Assembly: GCA_014204635.1 (NCBI GenBank)
Contig: JACHLS010000018.1
Location: forward strand, 1 to 64,000
Reading direction: 5' to 3'
Length of the DNA stretch: 64,000 bases
Source of the DNA: Sporosarcina luteola
GTDB taxonomy: Bacteria > Bacillota > Bacilli > Bacillales_A > Planococcaceae
Shown here: positions 8,926 through 17,504 of the stretch, in pieces
How positions within the stretch are numbered: the stretch's first letter is position 1
How the letters are laid out: each line of letters opens with the position of its first letter
Made by a program: the position numbers and the translations under genes
Notes under the pieces: generated by a model
What the model was told of the DNA's origin: nothing
The model's database searches: none
What the model saw: only the letters and a program-made list of their open reading frames with translations

Positions 8926-8955
8926 CCCGTGTTAATGTCAAACACGGGGTTTTTT
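8926..8955 (+). terminator. Terminator between yaaR and holB
   Basis: CCCGTGTT, loop AATGTCA, AACACGGG, then GTTTTTT. Its presence suggests that holB is partly uncoupled from the tmk transcript. Confidence 0.88.
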
Positions 8956-8975
8956 GCAACGAAAGAGGTGGGCCT

Positions 8976-9971
8976 ATGAAACAATCAATCGAAGAACGTC
9001 AACAGCCGGTAATTGAAAGACTGAAGACGTCTTTTCTAAATAAACGGATTGGCCATGCCTATTTATTCGATGGGGAGCGAGGCACGGGAAAAGAGGAAGC
9101 GGCTCTGTTTTTTTCAAAACTTCTTCTGTGCGAAACTCCGGCTCGTGGCGTTCCATGTGGAACATGCAGCGCTTGCCGAAGAGTGGAATCGGGCAACCAT
9201 CCGAACATATCGATTATCCGTCCTGATGGACAAGATATAAAAAAGGATCAAATGTCCGCTTTGATCATGAAAATGACGAAGAAGGGATTTGAACCGGGCA
9301 GGAAGATTTATATTATTGTCCAGGCAGAACGGATGAATGTGTCGGCTGCCAATACGCTGCTGAAATACTTGGAAGAGCCGGAGGGGGAAGTCACAGCAAT
9401 TCTGCTCACGGAGGCTTATCAGACTATCTTGCAAACGATAAGATCCCGTTGCCAACGGATTTCCTTCCTCCCTCCTTCCAGAGAGGAACTGGTTGCTGCC
9501 GTTGTCCAACAAGGCATTCACCCATCCATGGCGGCTACAGTGGCAACAATGACTGCAAATGTAGAGGAAGCAATCTTGCTTGCAGGAGATGAGCAGTTTG
9601 CACAGATTCGAAAAACAGTGTTAAAATTGATTGAGGCATCGGATCGCAATGTGAACGAGGCGCTTCTTTTCATACAGACCGATTGGACAGTTTTAATCAA
9701 GGAGAAAGAGGACGCGGAACGCGGATTGGACTTGCTTCTGTACGCCTACCGTGATATTGTTTCGTTGAAAGCGGGGTTGACGTCTACATTGACGTTTACG
9801 GATCAGCAACAGTTTTTCAGTCATCTCTCCATGAAACTGACATATAGTCAATTATCGGCCAAGATGGAAGCGGTTTTGCAGGCGAAGAAGAAGTTGTATA
9901 GCAATATGAATCGTACACTTCTAATGGAACAGCTGGTGCTCAATTTGCAGGAGGGGTTAATGCTTGTATAA
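8976..9971 (+). CDS. holB: DNA polymerase III delta prime subunit
   Basis: A 331-residue clamp-loader subunit. The N-terminal AAA+ domain has a degenerate P-loop, DGERGTGKEEA (about 28-38), a zinc module with cysteines in CETPARGVPCGTCSAC (about 50-65), and an SRC motif (RSRCQRIS, about 152). DnaX-type subunits hydrolyse ATP, while delta prime is the stator. The C-terminal helical domain follows from about residue 210. The stop overlaps the ricT start by eight bases, so the two genes are coupled. Confidence 0.95.
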   Translation: MKQSIEERQQPVIERLKTSFLNKRIGHAYLFDGERGTGKEEAALFFSKLLLCETPARGVPCGTCSACRRVESGNHPNISIIRPDGQDIKKDQMSALIMKMTKKGFEPGRKIYIIVQAERMNVSAANTLLKYLEEPEGEVTAILLTEAYQTILQTIRSRCQRISFLPPSREELVAAVVQQGIHPSMAATVATMTANVEEAILLAGDEQFAQIRKTVLKLIEASDRNVNEALLFIQTDWTVLIKEKEDAERGLDLLLYAYRDIVSLKAGLTSTLTFTDQQQFFSHLSMKLTYSQLSAKMEAVLQAKKKLYSNMNRTLLMEQLVLNLQEGLMLV

Positions 9972-10791
9972 AATAGTAGGTGTCCGCTTTAAAAAAGCGG
10001 GTAAAATATATTATTTCGATCCTTTAGATTCTAATCTTGAAGTAGGAGATTATGTCATAGTGGAAACAACTAGGGGCATCGAATATGGTAAAGTTGCAAG
10101 CGGAGTTAAGGTTGTCGATGAGAATGATGTCGTCTTGCCGTTGAAAAAGATCATCAGGGTTGCGCAGCCTGATGATATGGAGCAAGTCGAGGAAAATCGT
10201 CACGAGGCGGAACGGGCTTTTGGAACATGTATGGAAAAAATACGAGAACACCAGCTCGATATGAAACTTGTTGACGTAGAATATACATTTGATCGGAATA
10301 AAATCGTTTTTTATTTCACTGCAGAAGGTCGGGTCGATTTTCGAAATCTCGTGAAAGATTTAGCTGCCATTTTCCGCACACGTATTGAACTCCGGCAGAT
10401 TGGAGTGCGGGATGAGGCGAAAATGCTCGGTGGAATCGGACCTTGCGGCAGGATGCTTTGTTGCTCGACCTTCTTAGGGGATTTTGAGCCAGTTTCAATC
10501 AAAATGGCGAAAGATCAAAATTTATCACTGAATCCTTCCAAAATTTCTGGACTATGCGGCCGCCTGATGTGCTGCTTAAAATATGAAAATGATGAGTACG
10601 AGGAAGCGAAAGCATTGATGCCAGATATCGGTACACGGATTCAAACTCCTGAAGGTGCTGGCAAAGTGGTCGGTTTAAATCTTCTTGAACGGGTTGTACA
10701 AGTAAACTTATCCGAACAGGAGCAAGTACTTGAGTATTCTTGGGAAGAGCTGGAAGGTAGGCAAGATACGGTACCCCAATTGATGAAATGA
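9964..10791 (+). CDS. ricT: Regulatory iron-sulfur protein RicT (YaaT, PSP1 domain)
   Basis: A 275-residue PSP1-domain protein. Two cysteine clusters, CGRMLCC near residue 161 and CGRLMCC near 199, match those that hold iron-sulfur clusters in the RicA-RicF-RicT complex. In B. subtilis this complex stimulates RNase Y processing and supports competence, biofilm and sporulation. TTG 9964 overlaps the holB end. ricA and ricF are not in the window. Confidence 0.94.
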   Translation: MYKIVGVRFKKAGKIYYFDPLDSNLEVGDYVIVETTRGIEYGKVASGVKVVDENDVVLPLKKIIRVAQPDDMEQVEENRHEAERAFGTCMEKIREHQLDMKLVDVEYTFDRNKIVFYFTAEGRVDFRNLVKDLAAIFRTRIELRQIGVRDEAKMLGGIGPCGRMLCCSTFLGDFEPVSIKMAKDQNLSLNPSKISGLCGRLMCCLKYENDEYEEAKALMPDIGTRIQTPEGAGKVVGLNLLERVVQVNLSEQEQVLEYSWEELEGRQDTVPQLMK

Positions 10792-10804
10792 TGAGGTGGA
10801 ACAG

Positions 10805-11164
10805 TTGAAAGAAGGGAACTTTCTCGACAGAGTAATGGAATTCGAACAGCAACTCGAGTCCATGCATGAGCAATTCCGGGAATTGATAGGATTTGTAGCA
10901 AAGATGACGGAAGAGAACCACTCACTTCAACTAGAAAATCATCATCTGCGTGCACGGCTCGAAGAACTGAATGAACCAAAGCAGTCGTCCGATCCAAAAA
11001 GAAATCCGGAAAAAGTGAAAAAGATTGATATTGGTGAAGGGGTCGATAATTTGGCCCGCATCTACAATGAAGGATATCATGTTTGCAATGTTCATTACGG
11101 CAGCAGCCGAAAGGGAGAGGATTGTCTTTTCTGCCTCTCCTTCTTAAGCAAACAAAATGCGTAA
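10805..11164 (+). CDS. yabA: Replication initiation control protein YabA
   Basis: A 119-residue regulator of DNA replication that binds DnaA and DnaN. The N-terminal part is a heptad-rich coiled coil (about 1-60) for tetramer formation. The C-terminal zinc domain is visible as CNVHYG and CLFCLSFL (about 95-115). TTG 10805 is chosen because GAGGTGG at 10794-10800 is correctly spaced and the length matches the family. A GTG nine bases earlier is inside that ribosome site. Confidence 0.94.
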   Translation: MKEGNFLDRVMEFEQQLESMHEQFRELIGFVAKMTEENHSLQLENHHLRARLEELNEPKQSSDPKRNPEKVKKIDIGEGVDNLARIYNEGYHVCNVHYGSSRKGEDCLFCLSFLSKQNA

Positions 11165-11167
11165 GAG

Positions 11168-11202
11168 GAGCCGATCCTATCGTAGGTATCGGCTCTTTCT
11201 TT
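11168..11202 (+). terminator. Terminator after yabA
   Basis: GAGCCGAT (11168-11175) pairs with ATCGGCTC (11188-11195), followed by TTTCTTT. Confidence 0.82.
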
Positions 11203-11219
11203 ATGAAGAGGTGTGAGAC

Positions 11220-11969
11220 ATGGATCAGATTTTACAAGGTGATGAAAGACTGGACTATTTACTGGCGGAAGACTTGCGAATTATACAGAGTCCCTCCGTC
11301 TTTTCCTTTTCCCTCGATGCCGTGTTATTGGCAAAGTTCGCTTATGTGCCCATACGGTCTGGGAAAATTGTGGACTTATGTACAGGCAACGGAGCCATTC
11401 CACTTTTTTTAAGTGCCCGTACAAACGCCCATATTATCGGGATTGAATTACAGGAAAAATTGGCGGATATGGCGAAACGAAGCGTGACGTATAATCAACT
11501 AGAAGATCAGATTGACATCTTGCAGGATAATGTCATTCACATTGCCGATGTCATCGGATATGAAAAATACGATACAATTACTTGCAATCCGCCTTATTTT
11601 CCTGCGATTGATGCGAGTGAAAAGAACATCCGGGAGCATGTCGCCATTGCCAGACATGAAATTCATCTGACATTGGAGCAAGCGGTTCGTTCGGCGAGCG
11701 AACTGGCGAAGCAAGGGGGGAAGGTAGCTTTTGTTCATCGGCCTGGACGTTTGTTGGATATTGTGACGGCCATGCGCGCAAATCGGCTGGAGCCGAAACG
11801 GATCCGCTTTGTCTATCCGAAGGAAGGAAAAGAAGCGAACACCTTGCTCATCGAAGGAATGAAAGACGGAAAACCGGATTTGAAAATATTGCCGCCTCTC
11901 TATGTCTACGGTCCGGACGGAGAATATACAGAGGAAGTGAGGCGGATGCTCTATGGAGAAGAGAACTGA
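11220..11969 (+). CDS. trmN6: tRNA1(Val) A37 N6-methyltransferase family (YabB/TrmN6)
   Basis: A 249-residue SAM-dependent methyltransferase. Motif I is DLCTGNGAIP (52-61), and the catalytic NPPY is at 123-126 in TCNPPYF, as in N6-adenine methyltransferases. The family member in E. coli methylates A37 of tRNA-Val; the Bacillales protein is assigned by similarity. The 3' end overlaps yazA by 17 bases. Confidence 0.9.
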   Translation: MDQILQGDERLDYLLAEDLRIIQSPSVFSFSLDAVLLAKFAYVPIRSGKIVDLCTGNGAIPLFLSARTNAHIIGIELQEKLADMAKRSVTYNQLEDQIDILQDNVIHIADVIGYEKYDTITCNPPYFPAIDASEKNIREHVAIARHEIHLTLEQAVRSASELAKQGGKVAFVHRPGRLLDIVTAMRANRLEPKRIRFVYPKEGKEANTLLIEGMKDGKPDLKILPPLYVYGPDGEYTEEVRRMLYGEEN

Positions 11970-12219
11970 TCATTTATTCTATGTACTGGAATGCAAAGAC
12001 GGATCGTATTATGCAGGATATACAAATGATTTGGAGCGCCGTATTCAGGCGCATAATGAAGGGAAAGGCGCAAAGTACACGCGTGCCAAACGACCAGTAC
12101 GGTGCATCTACTCCGAAGTTTTTGATAATAAAAGGGAAGCGATGCAGGCAGAATATCGATTTAAACAATTGTCCCGACTGGGGAAGGAAAGATACATGAA
12201 GGGAGGAGCGGCAACATGA
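11953..12219 (+). CDS. yazA: GIY-YIG domain protein YazA
   Basis: An 88-residue single-domain GIY-YIG nuclease-like protein of the UPF0213 family. The motif appears as FYVLECKDGSYYAGYTND, followed by the Arg of DLERRIQAHNEGKGAKYT. Neither its substrate nor its need in the cell is known. It overlaps both neighbours, trmN6 (17 bases) and rsmI (4 bases), so it is clearly part of this operon. Confidence 0.92.
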   Translation: MEKRTDHLFYVLECKDGSYYAGYTNDLERRIQAHNEGKGAKYTRAKRPVRCIYSEVFDNKREAMQAEYRFKQLSRLGKERYMKGGAAT

Positions 12220-13091
12220 GATCACAAAAAAGCACTGAAACAGGGAGGGCCAAGCTGTTTCTGGTCGGTACCCCGATCGGCAATCTCGATGATATGACTT
12301 TCCGTGCCATCCGCATTTTACAGGAAGCGGATATGATAGCGGCTGAAGATACGAGAAACACGATTAAGCTATGCAATCATTTTGACATTAAGACGCCGCT
12401 CATGAGTTATCACGAGCATAACCTGATGGCGGGCGGAGAGAAGATTCTCTCGTTGCTGGAAGAGGGGAAGTCAGTGGCGCTCGTCAGCGATGCCGGCATG
12501 CCGTGTATATCCGATCCGGGGGCGGATATCGCTACCAAAGCGATTGAAGAAGGCTTCGATGTAGTCCCGGTGCCAGGAGCAAATGCGGCCCTCGCTGCGT
12601 TGGTCGCGTCGGGCCTTGAAACACAGCCATTTTATTTCTTTGGTTTTCTATCCCGCCAGAAGAAGGAGCGTCTTGCACAGTTGACAGATTTGCAATTTCG
12701 GCGTGAAACCATCCTTTTATATGAAGCGCCTCATCGGCTGAAAGAAACATTGCGGGCCATGAAGGATGTGCTCGGTGAAACGCGCCGCCTCACATTGGCA
12801 AGGGAATTGACAAAACGATATGAGGAGTTTCTGCGCGGTACGTTGAAAGAAGCCATCCAATGGGCGGACGCAACCGAACTTAGAGGAGAATTCTGTCTAG
12901 TGATTGAAGGATTTCAAGGCGAATTAGTGGAAGCTGCTACTGCATGGTGGGAGGAACTGACTGTTTCCGAGCATGTGGAAACCTTAATGGATAAGGAAGG
13001 AGTTTCTTCAAAAGAAGCGATTAAAAAAGTAGCAACCGACAGGGGAATCAACCGTAAAGACGTCTATCGGGAATACCATATCAACAATTGA
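12216..13091 (+). CDS. rsmI: 16S rRNA C1402 2'-O-ribose methyltransferase RsmI
   Basis: A 291-residue tetrapyrrole-methylase-fold enzyme that modifies C1402 in the ribosomal decoding centre. GTPIGNLDDMTFRA at about 19-32 and SDAGMPCISDPG at about 91-102 are its hallmark motifs. The last 40 residues form a small helical tail. It ends the operon that starts at trmN6 and is followed by a terminator. Confidence 0.95.
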   Translation: MRSQKSTETGRAKLFLVGTPIGNLDDMTFRAIRILQEADMIAAEDTRNTIKLCNHFDIKTPLMSYHEHNLMAGGEKILSLLEEGKSVALVSDAGMPCISDPGADIATKAIEEGFDVVPVPGANAALAALVASGLETQPFYFFGFLSRQKKERLAQLTDLQFRRETILLYEAPHRLKETLRAMKDVLGETRRLTLARELTKRYEEFLRGTLKEAIQWADATELRGEFCLVIEGFQGELVEAATAWWEELTVSEHVETLMDKEGVSSKEAIKKVATDRGINRKDVYREYHINN

Positions 13092-13106
13092 ATAGGTGTT
13101 AATACA

Positions 13107-13139
13107 AAATCCAGAACAACCAGTGTCCTGGATTTTTTT
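13107..13139 (+). terminator. Terminator after rsmI
   Basis: AAATCCAG (13107-13114) pairs with CTGGATTT (13128-13135) and continues into TTTT. It lies between the convergent rsmI and abrB genes. Confidence 0.85.
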
Positions 13140-13159
13140 ATATTATCCACCAAATACTA

Positions 13160-13435
13160 TTAATTCATCTTTTCTTCAATTTCTTTGATAAGCTGTTTTG
13201 CACCTTCTTGGCTTAAAATTAATTTGCCATCGATGAGGCGCAGGTTATCGTCAGACACTTCACCTGTAATGGAGCATGTCATATTCGGCATGTATTTCTT
13301 CAAAATGATCTTATCATCGTCGACATAGATTTCCAAAGCATCTTTTTGAGCAATACCGAGAGTTCGGCGTAGTTCAATTGGGATCACGACACGCCCTAGT
13401 TCATCAACTTTTCTTACGATACCTGTAGATTTCAT
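13160..13435 (-). CDS. abrB: Transition-state regulator AbrB
   Basis: A 91-residue global repressor of transition-state genes. The swapped-hairpin DNA-binding domain is plain in MKSTGIVRKVDELGRVVIP and ELRRTLGI, and the C-terminal half forms the tetramerisation part. The start at 13435 is chosen because AGGAGG lies just upstream on the minus strand, while a longer frame would put it inside the gene. Its targets in B. subtilis include spoVG, also in this window. The paralogue spoVT is at 33829. Confidence 0.96.
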   Translation of the reverse strand: MKSTGIVRKVDELGRVVIPIELRRTLGIAQKDALEIYVDDDKIILKKYMPNMTCSITGEVSDDNLRLIDGKLILSQEGAKQLIKEIEEKMN

Positions 13436-13800
13436 GACAAGATTCCTCCTAAGCAAATAAATTTTTCGTCAAATTTCGACATAATTCTCTTGTCTACTTA
13501 TCATCATACCAAGTCTTCCAATTAACGTCAATAAAACTCGCTTAAAAATGTAGACAAAGTAATAGATTTATGGCAGTACTGGGTACTCTGGTAAATAGCC
13601 TATTTTTTGCTTCTTGTTTACAGTAAATAAGGAAAAGTTAAATGTAATAGATTAATAAAAGAATATTATTCTCGAACAAGTAATTAGAGAGGAAAAATAT
13701 ATAGCAGTAGGTTAGAGTGACAAAGAAGCCCCCTCGTTTTAATTTGAGGATGATCCGAGTGGGTTGTGAAATAAAAGTTGGTTATGTATAAACTAAGATA
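13436..13800. other. Intergenic region between abrB and the TPR gene
   Basis: 365 bases without a credible gene. The left third holds the abrB ribosome site and promoter; the remainder is A/T-rich. A short CCTC/GAGG hairpin near 13731-13748 may terminate the TPR transcript, but it has no proper T run. I see nothing else in it. Confidence 0.6.
13503..13531 (-). promoter_or_regulatory. Sigma-A promoter of abrB
   Basis: On the minus strand TTGACG (13531-13526) and TATGAT (13508-13503) are separated by 17 bases. The start point would lie about 60 bases before the abrB start codon. No Spo0A box was identified with confidence. Confidence 0.75.
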
Positions 13801-14289
13801 TTATTTCCACGTTTCGTCCAGTTTGTCCGAATAAAAAAGAATTGCCCTTTTGTATCTTTGGATTGTAGGATCGGCGGAAGTCGTCGCAAGAGATGACAGC
13901 AATATTTCTATCGCTTCCTGATATTCATTTACATTATATAAAGTCATCGCGTAAAACGCTCGGAGGGCTTGATGGTCAGGGAACCGCCCCACGGCCTCCC
14001 GCAACACAGTTTTTGCGCGTTCGTAATCGCCAAGCGTCCTCAATGTGCTGCCCAATCCTAAAAAAGCGCTCATCAAATCGGAGTCCTCGAGCTCCCCCTG
14101 GATTGCCTTCTCATAAAAAGCCACAGCTTTCTTCTCTTCTCCTAAACAATCAAGACTCCATGCGCATTGAAAATTGATGTGCGCATTTTCCGGATATTGC
14201 TGGACTAATTCCATTATAATCTGGTTTGATTCTCTTAGCTTCTTCTCGTTTCTCAATTTTATCGCTACTTGGAGTTGGCTAGTAAGCAT
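13801..14289 (-). CDS. Tetratricopeptide-repeat protein
   Basis: A 162-residue soluble protein built from about four TPR-like helical hairpins, with typical pattern in YPENAHINFQCAWSLDCLGE and similar stretches near residues 30-140. There is no signal peptide or enzyme motif. It is like the small TPR proteins with a C-terminal repeat domain seen in many Bacillales. It sits between abrB and metG, where B. subtilis has no gene, and no partner is apparent. Confidence 0.8.
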   Translation of the reverse strand: MLTSQLQVAIKLRNEKKLRESNQIIMELVQQYPENAHINFQCAWSLDCLGEEKKAVAFYEKAIQGELEDSDLMSAFLGLGSTLRTLGDYERAKTVLREAVGRFPDHQALRAFYAMTLYNVNEYQEAIEILLSSLATTSADPTIQRYKRAILFYSDKLDETWK

Positions 14290-14490
14290 TCTTCAAAACC
14301 CCTTTTCTGTTTGAATTATGAGAAAATTTATCTCTTTACACCATCATACCTGTGTCTGTTCGTTAGTACAAAATAAAATTTTGTGGTAGTGAAGAACCCC
14401 ATTTTATAAAACTCTAACTGTCGTCATGGCACAATTGCTGAACTTCCGATAAAATGGGTAGTATAGATTGAAATACTGGAGGAAATTGTA

Positions 14491-16449
14491 GTGGCAGAAA
14501 ATAAAAATACGTTTTATATTACGACCCCCATTTATTACCCGAGTGGAAAATTTCATATTGGAACGGCTTATACGACGGTAGCCTCGGATGCAATGGCACG
14601 TTACAAGAGATTACGCGGCTATGATGTCCATTTTTTAACTGGGTTGGATGAACATGGTCAAAAAATTCAAGAGAAGGCGGAAGAAGAAGGTTTGGCTCCT
14701 CAGACCTATGTCGACGGCATTGCGGAAATAGCAAAAAAGCTATGGAAGCTCATGGATATTTCTTATGATGATTTAATCCGTACGACAGAGGAACGGCACA
14801 AGACTGCAGTCGAAAAGATTTTCCAAAAGTTCCTCGATAATGGCGACATATACAAAGGAGAGTATGAAGGGTGGAAATGCGTTCCCTGCGAGTCATACTT
14901 CACGGAAGCCCAGTTAGTAGATGGCAACTGCCCGGATTGCAATCGCCCTGTCCAACGAGTTAAAGAGGAGTCATACTTCTTTAATATGAAGAAATATGCA
15001 GACCGGCTGCTTCAATATTACGAAGAAAATCCGACATTCATTGAGCCGGAATCAAGAAAAAATGAAATGATTAATAATTTCATTAAACCAGGCTTGGAGG
15101 ATTTATCTGTCTCCCGTATGTCATTTGACTGGGGGATTAAAGTCCCAGGAGATCCGAAACACGTTATCTACGTCTGGGTAGACGCCTTGACGAATTACAT
15201 TACAGCACTTGGGTATGGCTCTGATGATGATTCGTTGTTCCAAAAATATTGGCCGGCAGATGTACATGTTGTCGGTAAAGATATAGTAAGGTTCCATACG
15301 ATTTATTGGCCAATTTTCTTAATGGCTCTCGATTTGCCGTTGCCGAAGAAAGTGTTTGCGCACGGATTCATCATGATGAAAGATGGAAAAATGTCGAAGT
15401 CCAAAGGAAATGTTGTCTATCCTGAAATGTTGGTTGAACGCTATGGGTTAGATGCAACTCGTTATTTCTTGCTCAGAGAGCTGCCTTTCGGCCAAGATGG
15501 TACATTCTCGCCTGAGTCGTTTGTTGAGAGGACAAACTATGATTTGGCAAATGATTTGGGGAACTTGTTAAATCGTACCGTGTCCATGATCAATAAATAT
15601 TTCAACGGCATGGTTCCAAACGAAGGATTAGAAGAAACAGGATTTGATGAAGACTTACGGAACTTCATGACGGAAACTGTGAAGAAGTATGAAAATTCTA
15701 TGGAAAAAATGCAGTTCAGTGTCGTTCTTTCGGATCTATGGGCGCTAATTTCCCGGACGAATAAATATATTGATGAAACAACACCTTGGGTGCTTGCAAA
15801 GGAAGAAGCCGACAGCGGGAAATTGGCATCTGCTATGGCTCATCTCGTCATTTCTTTGCGTCATATTGCGACGTTGCTGCAGCCATTCATGACGAAATCT
15901 CCGATTCAGATAGCGGAACAGCTTGGTTTGGAAGAAACATCATTGAGCTGGGAGATGCTTGGAGATTTCGACTTGCCGAAAGGGACAAAAGTCGTGGAAA
16001 AAGGAGTGCCGATCTTCCCGCGTTTAGATCCGGAAGTGGAAATTGTCTACATTCGAGATCAAATGTCCCTATCTGCTCCAAAGCAGGCGGACGTCAAGGA
16101 AGAAAAGAAAGAGGCGGATTCCTCTGATGAAATTACGATTGACGATTTCATGAAAGTAGACTTGCGTGTTGGGACTGTCACCGCATGTGAGCGGATTCCG
16201 AAAGCGGATAAGTTATTGAAATTACAAGTGGATCTAGGATATGAACAGCGCCAAGTTGTTTCCGGCATTGCCGAACATTACGAACCGGAGCAATTGGTCG
16301 GTCAAAAGGTAATTGTTGTCGCGAATCTTAAGCCGGTCACTTTACGCGGCGAGTTATCACAAGGAATGATTTTGGCTGGGCAATCCGGTGGAACGTTAAA
16401 ATTGGCCACCGTCGATTCGCAATTGGAAAATGGCGCTAAAGTAAAGTAA
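14491..16449 (+). CDS. metG: Methionyl-tRNA synthetase
   Basis: A 652-residue class I synthetase. HIGH-like HIGTAYT is at about 22, a zinc knuckle with CVPC and CPDC lies near 130-150, and KMSKSKGN is near 300. The C-terminal 110 residues are the OB-fold tRNA-binding domain, beginning at about 545 (TIDDFMKVDLRVG). GTG 14491 is preceded by GGAGGAAA. The 200-base upstream region contains no T-box specifier or AGGGTGG antiterminator element. Confidence 0.97.
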   Translation: MAENKNTFYITTPIYYPSGKFHIGTAYTTVASDAMARYKRLRGYDVHFLTGLDEHGQKIQEKAEEEGLAPQTYVDGIAEIAKKLWKLMDISYDDLIRTTEERHKTAVEKIFQKFLDNGDIYKGEYEGWKCVPCESYFTEAQLVDGNCPDCNRPVQRVKEESYFFNMKKYADRLLQYYEENPTFIEPESRKNEMINNFIKPGLEDLSVSRMSFDWGIKVPGDPKHVIYVWVDALTNYITALGYGSDDDSLFQKYWPADVHVVGKDIVRFHTIYWPIFLMALDLPLPKKVFAHGFIMMKDGKMSKSKGNVVYPEMLVERYGLDATRYFLLRELPFGQDGTFSPESFVERTNYDLANDLGNLLNRTVSMINKYFNGMVPNEGLEETGFDEDLRNFMTETVKKYENSMEKMQFSVVLSDLWALISRTNKYIDETTPWVLAKEEADSGKLASAMAHLVISLRHIATLLQPFMTKSPIQIAEQLGLEETSLSWEMLGDFDLPKGTKVVEKGVPIFPRLDPEVEIVYIRDQMSLSAPKQADVKEEKKEADSSDEITIDDFMKVDLRVGTVTACERIPKADKLLKLQVDLGYEQRQVVSGIAEHYEPEQLVGQKVIVVANLKPVTLRGELSQGMILAGQSGGTLKLATVDSQLENGAKVK

Positions 16450-16464
16450 GTAACGGGATGAAAT

Positions 16465-16499
16465 GAAGACGGCGTTTCGTGTAACGCCGTCTTCGCTAT
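16465..16499 (+). terminator. Hairpin terminator after metG
   Basis: A perfect 12-base stem, GAAGACGGCGTT (16465-16476) with AACGCCGTCTTC (16483-16494). Its T tail is poor (GCTATTT), so it may only attenuate into tatD. Confidence 0.65.
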
Positions 16500-16576
16500 T
16501 TAATTGTTCTGTAATGGATTTGTTACGAAAGACATATGACTTTCAAATAGAATGTAACTATTGTGAGGCGAAGAAA

Positions 16577-17347
16577 ATGTTTATTGATACCCATGTTCAC
16601 TTAAACGCAGATCAGTACGAAGAAGATGTGGAAGAAGTGATTCAACGGGCGTTGGATGCCAACGTGACAAAAATGGTAGTGATCGGCTTTGATCGGAAAA
16701 CAATTGAAAAAGCAATGGAGCTGACAGAGGCCTATCCATTTATTTATGCAGTAGTCGGCTGGCACCCAGTCGATGCAATTGATTGTACAGAACAAGATCT
16801 TCAGTGGATAGAAGCCCTTGCGAAGCATCCGAAGGTAGTCGGCATCGGAGAAATCGGGCTTGATTATTATTGGGACAAGTCACCAAAAGATGTGCAGCAG
16901 CAATTGTTTCGAAAGCAGATTCAGTTGGCGAAGAAAGTGGAATTGCCGATCATCATACATAATCGGGAAGCTACTGCGGATGTTGTACGGATTTTAAAAG
17001 AAGAGGGAGCCCAAGAAGTGGGAGGCATCATGCATTGTTTTAGTGGAAGTGTGGAAACAGCCAGAGAATGCATTGACATGAACTTCATGATTTCACTTGG
17101 AGGCCCTGTAACATTTAAAAATGCAAAAATGCCTAAACAGGTGGCAACTGATATTCCTCTTGAGCATTTACTGATCGAAACAGATGCACCTTATCTGGCC
17201 CCTCACCCAAATCGAGGCAAACGTAACGAACCGGCCTTTGTGACGTTGGTGGCAGAGGAAATTGCACGCTTGAAAAATGTGCCTCTGGAAGAAGTTGCAG
17301 AAACGACAACTCGGAATGCGCTAAAGTTATTTAGCATTTCAGAATAA
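16577..17347 (+). CDS. tatD: TatD family metal-dependent deoxyribonuclease (YabD)
   Basis: A 256-residue TIM-barrel hydrolase with two metal ions. The ligands appear in DTHVHLNAD (4-12), GEIGLDYYW near 92, HNREA near 127, HCFSG near 152 and ETDAPYLAP near 200. Family members act as 3'-5' exonucleases or D-aminoacyl-tRNA deacylase-like proteins. ATG 16577 gives the normal MFIDTHVH start; the longer open frame begins in the metG terminator and has no ribosome site. Confidence 0.93.
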   Translation: MFIDTHVHLNADQYEEDVEEVIQRALDANVTKMVVIGFDRKTIEKAMELTEAYPFIYAVVGWHPVDAIDCTEQDLQWIEALAKHPKVVGIGEIGLDYYWDKSPKDVQQQLFRKQIQLAKKVELPIIIHNREATADVVRILKEEGAQEVGGIMHCFSGSVETARECIDMNFMISLGGPVTFKNAKMPKQVATDIPLEHLLIETDAPYLAPHPNRGKRNEPAFVTLVAEEIARLKNVPLEEVAETTTRNALKLFSISE

Positions 17348-17504
17348 TTGCTTGATGTGCATGTGTCAGAGCGGCAATTCTCTTAGTATATAGCAGATGA
17401 ATGCAAACTTTTGTTCTGGTTTTTGGGCTGAAAAAATTCTAATAGGTTGACAGCCCAGATTGTAACCTTTATAATTTGCCGAGTGATGAAGGAGGAGTTT
17501 TTTC

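Noticed and set aside
14290..14490. Possible T-box or SAM riboswitch before metG
   Set aside because: No specifier loop, AGGGTGG antiterminator element or terminator was found in these 200 bases.
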